DNA of 37,941 nucleotides from Candidatus Gastranaerophilales bacterium. GTDB lineage: Bacteria > Cyanobacteriota > Vampirovibrionia > Gastranaerophilales > Gastranaerophilaceae. The DNA lies in the NCBI GenBank assembly GCA_944325535.1, contig CALVAL010000014.1:1-37941 (forward strand), read 5' to 3'. Shown here piece after piece: positions 32,683-37,941 of this stretch. Each line of letters begins with the position of its first letter. The first letter of the stretch is position 1. The notes beneath the pieces are model-generated. The model made no database searches. It was not told the DNA's origin and saw nothing but the letters and a program-made list of their open reading frames with translations. The position numbers and the translations under genes are program-made.

Positions 32683-34668
32683 ATGAAAAATGTCGCAAAA
32701 AAATTATCAGCATTAGTTTTAACTACTGTATTTGCTAGTATGCAAATTTCAATGGCGGCAATCGATACAGGCCTAGGAAATGGTCTTGGTGGTGCTGTTA
32801 TTAATGGAACACAAGGTGGTTTTGTAGGTATCGATAAAGGTAGTGGAAGTGCTAATTTAAATTTTAAAGGTGATGCTCATGTTAACTGGGATTCATTAAA
32901 TGTTAATAAAGGCGAAAATCTTAATTTCAATGCAGTAAATGGGTCAAATAATTTGACAATTTTAAATACAGTAAATAACGGTATGTCTACGATATATGGA
33001 CAAATAAATGCTAATAGTGGTATTGGAAAGTTGATTATATCAAATCCAAATGGTGTTTTATTTGACGGAGCTAAATTTACTGCTGCTGGTGATGTGATGG
33101 TAACAACACAGCCAATGACGGCAACTTTTATTGATGGAAAAATGGATGTATCTAAAGTTGCAACAACTCTTCCTGTTGGAGTTATTAATATTCAAGATTC
33201 AGATTTTAGTGTAGGAGGTGAGTTTAATATATTAGCACCTTCTATAAATGTAGTTCAATCTGCTATCAATACACAAAATGGTTTAAAATTAATAACAGCA
33301 AATGGACAAGATTATCTTTCAGCTGGAAATTTAAATACTAAAGATGCTGTTAGACTTGAAGCTGTAAATATTGATGGTGATGTTTATATAATTGCAGATA
33401 AAGGTGTTGTAAAAACAGTTAATGGCGGAAAAATTAATGGTAATTTAAATATTAAATCTGACGATAGTGTTTCACTTAACTATGTATCAAATGGTAAAGC
33501 ATTAGAAATTGCAGGTGATGCTAATGTTAAGGGTAATGGTGTTTTGATGTATGCTAGAAACACTAAAGTTGGTGGAAATTTAAAAATGGAAAATGGCGGT
33601 GGTTTCTTAGAAGTTGGAAATGTTCAAGTTGGTAAAAATATGGATTTGAAAACGACTAAAGAATCAGAAAATGCACAAGGCTATAAACATTTTATTCACG
33701 TAATTGGTGATAATACAGTTGGTGGAAATTTAACAATAAATTCAGAAAATAATATCCACATTGGTGGTTATGATTATGATGCAAAAAAATTAGCAGATGG
33801 AAGCTTGACTGTAGGTGGGGCGATTGATGCTTACGCAAATAATGGTTCTATAGCAGTAACAATTGATACAACTGCAGATTCAATAAAATTAAAGTCAGAA
33901 AATTTGAATATTATTACAGATGGCAAAGCTTTAATGACAGCAAATAATTATGACTTCAGTGCAAAAGGATATATTGGAGGTCTTAAAACTACTGAAAATT
34001 CTACTGTAGATGAACAAATTATTTGTGCAATGGAAACATATAAGTTATTAAATAATCCAAGCAGCCATACAAATATGAATATATCAGGAGGTACAATTAG
34101 TAATGTCGCAACTGAAGCATTTGCTTATATTGCATCTAATGGTGATTTAAAAGTTACAGGTGCAAATGCTAATAAATTATATTTAACAGCTCCTGATAAA
34201 TTTATTGAGATTACTGGAAGTGGTGTTCATGCAGATACAATTACAATAGGTAATGAAACTGATAAATTGAAAGTTGACTTTGCTTCAAGAGACTATACTT
34301 TAAAATATACAAATATTCGTGATGCAAAAGAAGTAACTATAAATGGAAATGAAGAAATTACATATGAATTAACAAATGGTAAAAATGGCTATAATATAAG
34401 CGAAAACAGACAAGAAGATACTACTTATCTAGTTGGGCCAGAAAAACCAGTAGATCCAGTAGATCCAGAAGAACCAACTATTGATCCAGAAGATAATGAA
34501 AACGCAAAAGTTTTAAGAAGCTATGAAAGACACAATGTAGATATGTCTCAAGTCTATACTCCAGTAGCTTATGCAGCTGACTTAGATGACGATACAGTAG
34601 ATAGAGGCGTTCGTAAAAATGTTGATGGCTCAGTAACTGTTGTAAGAGCTTTCCCAATGGGTAAATAG
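32683..34668 (+). CDS. TPS-domain (filamentous haemagglutinin-like) surface protein B
   Basis: 661 residues, a tandem paralogue of protein A with its own promoter region, AGAGGAG ribosome site and terminator. Signal peptide MKNVAKKLSALVLTTVFASM. TPS domain with NNGMSTIYGQINANSGIG and SNPNGVLFDG. The middle repeats the A layout, with a 260-bp block almost identical at DNA level. The linker before the tail is longer than in A and Pro/Asp/Val-rich (EKPVDPVDPEEPTIDPED), coded partly by two copies of CCAGTAGAT. The C-terminal tail (YTPVAYAADLDDDTVDRGVR) matches that of A closely. The two may differ in binding specificity. Confidence 0.9.
   Translation: MKNVAKKLSALVLTTVFASMQISMAAIDTGLGNGLGGAVINGTQGGFVGIDKGSGSANLNFKGDAHVNWDSLNVNKGENLNFNAVNGSNNLTILNTVNNGMSTIYGQINANSGIGKLIISNPNGVLFDGAKFTAAGDVMVTTQPMTATFIDGKMDVSKVATTLPVGVINIQDSDFSVGGEFNILAPSINVVQSAINTQNGLKLITANGQDYLSAGNLNTKDAVRLEAVNIDGDVYIIADKGVVKTVNGGKINGNLNIKSDDSVSLNYVSNGKALEIAGDANVKGNGVLMYARNTKVGGNLKMENGGGFLEVGNVQVGKNMDLKTTKESENAQGYKHFIHVIGDNTVGGNLTINSENNIHIGGYDYDAKKLADGSLTVGGAIDAYANNGSIAVTIDTTADSIKLKSENLNIITDGKALMTANNYDFSAKGYIGGLKTTENSTVDEQIICAMETYKLLNNPSSHTNMNISGGTISNVATEAFAYIASNGDLKVTGANANKLYLTAPDKFIEITGSGVHADTITIGNETDKLKVDFASRDYTLKYTNIRDAKEVTINGNEEITYELTNGKNGYNISENRQEDTTYLVGPEKPVDPVDPEEPTIDPEDNENAKVLRSYERHNVDMSQVYTPVAYAADLDDDTVDRGVRKNVDGSVTVVRAFPMGK
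33763..34022 (+). repeat. 260-bp near-identical block, copy in TPS gene B
   Basis: Partner of 31658-31917, offset 2105 bases, with one mismatch. Confidence 0.9.
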
Positions 34669-34694
34669 AAGTAAATAATTTTATAAAATTTACA

Positions 34695-34727
34695 ACGAGA
34701 GGCTATACTCATAGCCTCTCGTTTCTC
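34695..34727 (+). terminator. Intrinsic terminator after TPS gene B
   Basis: ACGAGAGGCTAT (34695-34706), loop ACTC, ATAGCCTCTCGT (34711-34722), then TTCTCT: a strong 12-bp stem with a weak T-run. Confidence 0.8.
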
Positions 34728-34747
34728 TAGTCAAAAACTATACTATG

Positions 34748-34756
34748 TGTTATAAT
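34748..34756 (+). promoter_or_regulatory. Extended -10 promoter of the broken prepilin gene
   Basis: TGTTATAAT (34748-34756). With AGGAGAG six bases before the ATG at 34787, transcription and initiation signals remain intact. Confidence 0.6.
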
Positions 34757-34786
34757 AATTATGTATATTATATAGGAGAGTTTTAG

Positions 34787-35548
34787 ATGAAAAAGATAGG
34801 TTCCACTTTAGCTGAAGTCTTAATAACATGAGGTAGTGTAGGAGTGGTCGCTGCTCTTACGGCCCCTGCTCTAATACAAAGTGCTGCTACCGCTCAGACA
34901 GGCCCTAAATTGGCAAAGGCTGTTTCAACGCTTGAGGTTGCAAATCAGAATTTACTTGTTGCTATGAGTGCTGATACCTTGGTTGCAGCAAATGCTTTTT
35001 CAGGAGATGGCTCAGATGAACAAAATTATATTGATACACTTTCAAATTATTTAAAAGTTGCATATTATAATGAAGGAAATTCAAATCCTAAATATGCAAC
35101 GCTTGTAAAAAATTATACGGGTTCTTCTCTAACAGAAGTGACCTATGATGGGGTTTTGATAAAGGAAGCTATTAAAAATATAGCTGTTACAAAGGATGGT
35201 CTATATTATTGTATTGATATAGCTCAAGCCTCTTCAGCTGGCTTTAAGGGGCTTTTTGCATTAGCTGGGAAGAAAATTTCTAACCAGAAATTGATGATAG
35301 GTACAGTTGTTATAGATATAAATGGTAAATCTGAACCAAACCGTTTGGGAAAAGATGTTTTTGTCTTTGAACTTAAGGCGGATGGATCATTAACAGCTCT
35401 AGGAGCTCAGTCTTGGAGTACTTTAGGTAATGAAACAAACTATCACTGGAATGAAGGTACTAATAAATGTGATGCAACAACTGTTAATACAGGGGTAACG
35501 TGTGCAGGTTCAATTTTTGAAAATGATCAAAAAGTTATTTATCAGTAA
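34787..35548 (+). pseudogene. Prepilin gene interrupted by an in-frame TGA at 34829-34831
   Basis: The ATG at 34787 has a good promoter and ribosome site and opens MKKIGSTLAEVLIT, a prepilin leader (Gly at -1, Glu at +5), then TGA, then GSVGVVAALTAPALIQSA and a further open frame to 35548. Joined, it gives a 253-codon prepilin. The TGA takes the place where related leaders, such as AEVLITLGIIGVVAAL, have Leu; TTA to TGA is one base change. The C-terminal part keeps the family pattern DINGKSEPNRLGKDVFVFEL, shared with the prepilin at 3347-4087. The first mature residue is Ser instead of the usual Phe. The frame after the stop is undamaged, so the change is recent, a sequencing error, or tolerated by read-through. 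Restart at the GTG of 34844 would lose the prepilin signal. Confidence 0.75.
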
Positions 35549-35564
35549 TAATTAAGATTTTGTA

Positions 35565-35605
35565 AAAAGCAGTGCAGAAAAATATTTTCTGCACTGCTTT
35601 TATAT
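35565..35605 (+). terminator. Intrinsic terminator after the prepilin frame
   Basis: AAAAGCAGTGCAGAAA (35565-35580), a 5-base loop, TTTCTGCACTGCTTTT (35586-35601): a perfect 16-bp stem. Confidence 0.9.
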
Positions 35606-35611
35606 TATAAT
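35606..35611 (+). promoter_or_regulatory. -10 box of the ATP-grasp gene
   Basis: TATAAT directly after the terminator stem; 25 bases to the ATG at 35637, with GAGAGG as ribosome site. Confidence 0.5.
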
Positions 35612-35636
35612 ATTTTTATTTGAGAGGTATATTTAT

Positions 35637-36797
35637 ATGATAATTTTAGAAAAACCTTATGTCTCTGAATTTTTGCTAGATACAATTGTTCAAAATGATT
35701 GGGCTGTGTTACAAAACAATGTAGTTAATGATGCTGAAATAGAAGAGGGTGCTTTGAAACTAATTCCAGAGAGTACTGCGAAAAATTACTATCTGACACA
35801 AGAGTATCCATTGATTTATTCAAATTCTGAAAACTCCATTTCTTGGATTTTAGATAATTTGCCTGAATCGAATTTGGCTTCTTATATAAAATTGTTTAAG
35901 GATAAAGTTGCTTTTAGAGAACTTTTGAAAGAGTTATATCCTAATTTTTATTTTCAATCAGTTAAATTCGATGAATTGAAAAATATGTCATCAGAAGGTA
36001 TAAAGTTTCCTGTGGTCTTAAAACCTGCTGTAGGTTTTTTGAGTTTTGGGGTGCATACAATAAAAGATGATAAGGAGTGGCGAGAAGCAATTGCTCAACT
36101 TGATAGTGAGATGAAGGCTGCTTCAAAATTATATCCTAAAAATGTAATTAATTCTTCTGATTTTATAATCGAAGAATTGATTGAAGGTGAGGAATATGCT
36201 ATTGATGCATATTTTGATCGTGATGGTGAGCCTGTAATTTTAAATATATTTCAACATCCATTTTTAAATTCAAAGGATGTAAGTGATAGAATATATCTAA
36301 TGTCTGCCGGCATAATGATAAAATATATGGCTAAATTTGCAATTTTGTTAAGGGAAATAGGAGATGCGAAAAAAATAAAAAATTTCCCTATGCATATTGA
36401 AATTCGTGTAAAAGAAGATGGAGAAATTATTCCAATAGAAATAAATCCAATGAGATTTGCAGGTTGGTGTACAACAGATGTTGCTAAGTACGCTTGGGGT
36501 ATAAATGTTTATGATTGTTTTTATAATCAAAAAAGACCTGATTGGAATAATATTTTAGCTAATGCTAGTAAAGAAGTTTATTATTTCTCAATGGCAGAAG
36601 TGCCTATTGGTATGGATAAAGCGAAAATTAAAGGTTTTGAATACGAAAAGTTTTTAGCAAATTATTCTAATGTATTAGAAGTAAGACGAATAGATTATAA
36701 AAATAACCCTCTTTTTGCTGTTATATTTGGTTCAACTACTAAAAAAGAGGAAGTTGAAAGAATTTTAAAATTAAAAACAAAAGATTATATTTTGTAG
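35637..36797 (+). CDS. ATP-grasp domain enzyme
   Basis: 386 residues, no signal peptide. The ATP-grasp fold is seen as FPVVLKPAVGFLSFGVHTIK (ATP-binding Lys), FIIEELIEGEEYAIDAYFD and PIEINPMRFAGWCTTDVA (metal-binding Glu/Asn). The first 110 residues form the usual N-terminal lobe. These enzymes join an acid to an amine or thiol via acyl-phosphate (peptide ligases, biotin carboxylases, D-Ala-D-Ala ligase and others). No partner gene shows the substrate, and the gene is bounded by a terminator and the lptC promoter, so it is a unit of its own. Confidence 0.85.
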   Translation: MIILEKPYVSEFLLDTIVQNDWAVLQNNVVNDAEIEEGALKLIPESTAKNYYLTQEYPLIYSNSENSISWILDNLPESNLASYIKLFKDKVAFRELLKELYPNFYFQSVKFDELKNMSSEGIKFPVVLKPAVGFLSFGVHTIKDDKEWREAIAQLDSEMKAASKLYPKNVINSSDFIIEELIEGEEYAIDAYFDRDGEPVILNIFQHPFLNSKDVSDRIYLMSAGIMIKYMAKFAILLREIGDAKKIKNFPMHIEIRVKEDGEIIPIEINPMRFAGWCTTDVAKYAWGINVYDCFYNQKRPDWNNILANASKEVYYFSMAEVPIGMDKAKIKGFEYEKFLANYSNVLEVRRIDYKNNPLFAVIFGSTTKKEEVERILKLKTKDYIL

Positions 36798-36811
36798 TTA
36801 TTTAATCTTAA

Positions 36812-36840
36812 TTGATATACCAAACTCACTGTGGTAGAAT
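36812..36840 (+). promoter_or_regulatory. Promoter of lptC (leaderless type)
   Basis: TTGATA (36812-36817), a 17-base spacer and TAGAAT (36835-36840) with TGG just before (extended -10), then exactly six bases to the ATG at 36847. Confidence 0.65.
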
Positions 36841-36846
36841 GTTTTT

Positions 36847-37449
36847 ATGGAAAAGCTTAAAAAGTTTTATGAGAGATTTAAAGGTCTAGATAAAAGAAAA
36901 CGCTCTTATTTGATAGCTATATTTGCAGTTGTTTTTGTTATGTCTTGGGCGTTTATTTCAGCAGGTGTAATTACTGCAAATTTTAATAGAGCTCAAATAA
37001 AAGGTAAAGAGGACGAACAGAAGGTTGATGCAAAAGGTATAATTATTACTGAAACCAAGGATGGCAGTAAATATTTTGAAATTTATGGCGAGACGGGTAA
37101 TTATAGTAATGATCATAGCGTTGCAACTTTGCATAATGTAATAGGTAATTTTTATCAAAAAAATGAGGTTGCGATGAGTTTTCAATCTTCAAAAGGTACA
37201 TATGATGAAAAAACTGGTGTTATTACTTTGTATGAGAATACATATATAGTTTTAAAAGATAACACTTCTTTAAATACGGATAAATTAACGTGGTCTGGCT
37301 CTGATAAAGAAACTGTTGCAGAAGGACATGTTCTTATAAAGAAAAATAACGAAATGGTAGCAACCGCCGATAAAGGTTATATTGGTGTTGGTTATGAAAA
37401 ATTTAAAATAGTTGGAAATACTAAAACAAAAATATATGAGGAAAAATAA
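36847..37449 (+). CDS. lptC: LptC-like lipopolysaccharide transport protein
   Basis: 200 residues. A basic cytoplasmic start and one transmembrane helix (about 20-42, YLIAIFAVVFVMSWAFISAG) are followed by a periplasmic beta-jellyroll typical of LptC: GIIITETKDGSKYFEIYGET, YDEKTGVITLYENTYIVLKD and ADKGYIGVGYEKFKIVGNT. LptC links the inner-membrane LptBFG complex to LptA. It is followed, with a one-base overlap (TAATG), by an LptA-like gene. Its own promoter predicts a leaderless mRNA. Confidence 0.88.
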   Translation: MEKLKKFYERFKGLDKRKRSYLIAIFAVVFVMSWAFISAGVITANFNRAQIKGKEDEQKVDAKGIIITETKDGSKYFEIYGETGNYSNDHSVATLHNVIGNFYQKNEVAMSFQSSKGTYDEKTGVITLYENTYIVLKDNTSLNTDKLTWSGSDKETVAEGHVLIKKNNEMVATADKGYIGVGYEKFKIVGNTKTKIYEEK

Positions 37450-37941
37450 TGAAAAAGGTTCTTATATTTGCTTTATTAATATTATCCAGTTTGTCGGTTT
37501 TTTCTTCTGATTTGATTATTGAGTCTAAGACTCAGACTTTTTCTAATCAAGAAAGAAAGATCAAGCTAGATGGTGGTGTGAAGGTTAAACTTGATAACTT
37601 GACTGTAGAAAGTGACAGGGCGGATGTAACTATCCGTCGTAATAATAAACTTGATACAGCGACTTTTTATGATAAGCCATATGCTTATGAAGTGAATGAG
37701 AATAAAAAGAGAGAAGTAAAAGCTAATATTTTACAAGTATCTTTGATTAATAAAGTTGTAAGAGCAGAAGGCGAATCACAGTCAATTATTACCGAAGGAA
37801 ATACTCCTATAGTTGTTATTAATGCAGATGCTCAAGAGTATGATACAAAAAGTAGTGTAATGGTAGCAACAGGTGCTGTTACAATTAAATATAAGGATAT
37901 TGATACTTATTCTGATAAAGCAGTTATTATAGCTGATCAAA
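37449..37941 (+). CDS. lptA: LptA/OstA-like periplasmic protein, 3'-truncated by window edge
   Basis: 164 codons are visible. Signal peptide MKKVLIFALLILSSLSVFSS. The mature part is a series of short beta strands with the OstA pattern: IIESKTQTFSNQERKIKLDG, VKVKLDNLTVESDRADVTI, VRAEGESQSIITEGNTPIVV, AQEYDTKSSVMVATGAVTIK and YKDIDTYSDKAVIIADQ. It should form the periplasmic bridge for lipopolysaccharide with LptC. Its ATG overlaps the lptC stop by one base. Downstream genes of the transporter (lptB) may follow outside the window. Confidence 0.88.
   Translation, partial: MKKVLIFALLILSSLSVFSSDLIIESKTQTFSNQERKIKLDGGVKVKLDNLTVESDRADVTIRRNNKLDTATFYDKPYAYEVNENKKREVKANILQVSLINKVVRAEGESQSIITEGNTPIVVINADAQEYDTKSSVMVATGAVTIKYKDIDTYSDKAVIIADQ

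Noticed and set aside
34829-34831. TGA read as Gly or Trp through a changed genetic code
   Set aside because: TGA ends the kinase gene at 5736-5738 in a normal ATGA overlap, and no other in-frame TGA was seen in intact genes.

Overview
The window is AT-rich bacterial DNA with dense, mostly short operons. Its mix of genes points to a diderm: LptC and LptA for lipopolysaccharide transport, an outer-membrane porin, two-partner-secretion-type adhesins and prepilin-type proteins. The prepilin N-termini (FTLAEVLI...GVVAALT), the two-component genes and several lineage-looking small proteins (FKG-type N-termini, MGxxAS-type N-termini) resemble what is seen in non-photosynthetic relatives of cyanobacteria (Vampirovibrionia/Melainabacteria, order Gastranaerophilales). 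That placement is an inference from memory of such proteins, not a database result. Almost all genes stop with TAA or TAG; I found TGA only once as a normal stop.

Layout. 1-1074: the end of an integrated element, with a tyrosine recombinase running off the left edge and its 3' end facing the 3' end of a tRNA-Arg(UCU). 1118-4087 (minus): prepilin, PC4-like DNA-binding protein, soluble histidine kinase and a REC/dead-GGDEF/REC regulator, tightly packed. 4185-7635 (plus): hybrid REC-PAS-histidine kinase, NarL-type regulator and an unknown protein, translationally coupled. 7633-8181: a gene-free patch full of heptanucleotide repeats, hairpins and a REP-like element. 8194-11069: zinc alcohol dehydrogenase (minus), SIMPL-domain exported protein and a TPR protein. 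11113-15362: a duplicated promoter segment, two paralogous exported helical proteins, a Maf/DUF115 protein and another exported protein. 15383-17839: small unknowns with FKG/FSS-like N-termini, including a probable HExxH metallopeptidase. 17836-18660: TrmB-type regulator. 18791-22355: glycine-zipper protein, dihydroxy-acid dehydratase and 5-formyl-THF cyclo-ligase. 22361-25999 (minus): five unknown genes, two of which share N- and C-terminal helical ends around very different middles. 26205-30456: porin, CHAP/NlpC-like peptidase, two small exported proteins and a membrane-anchored serine hydrolase of the class A beta-lactamase fold. 30569-34668: two tandem TPS-domain adhesins sharing a 260-bp almost identical block. 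34787-35548: prepilin gene broken by one in-frame TGA. 35637-37941: ATP-grasp enzyme, LptC and LptA (cut by the right edge).

How it fits together. Much of the window concerns the cell envelope and surface: prepilins, adhesins, porin, Lpt parts, a peptidoglycan-type hydrolase and a beta-lactamase-fold hydrolase, with two signalling clusters beside a prepilin gene. A recurring regulatory pattern stands out: seven transcription-unit heads have a -10 hexamer ending 6 or 7 bases before the ATG and no Shine-Dalgarno sequence, which predicts leaderless mRNAs. Other genes have clear GGAG-type sites. The best candidates for something undescribed are the split-end helical protein cluster (22361-25999), the leaderless promoter class, and the composite repeat patch at 7633-8181.
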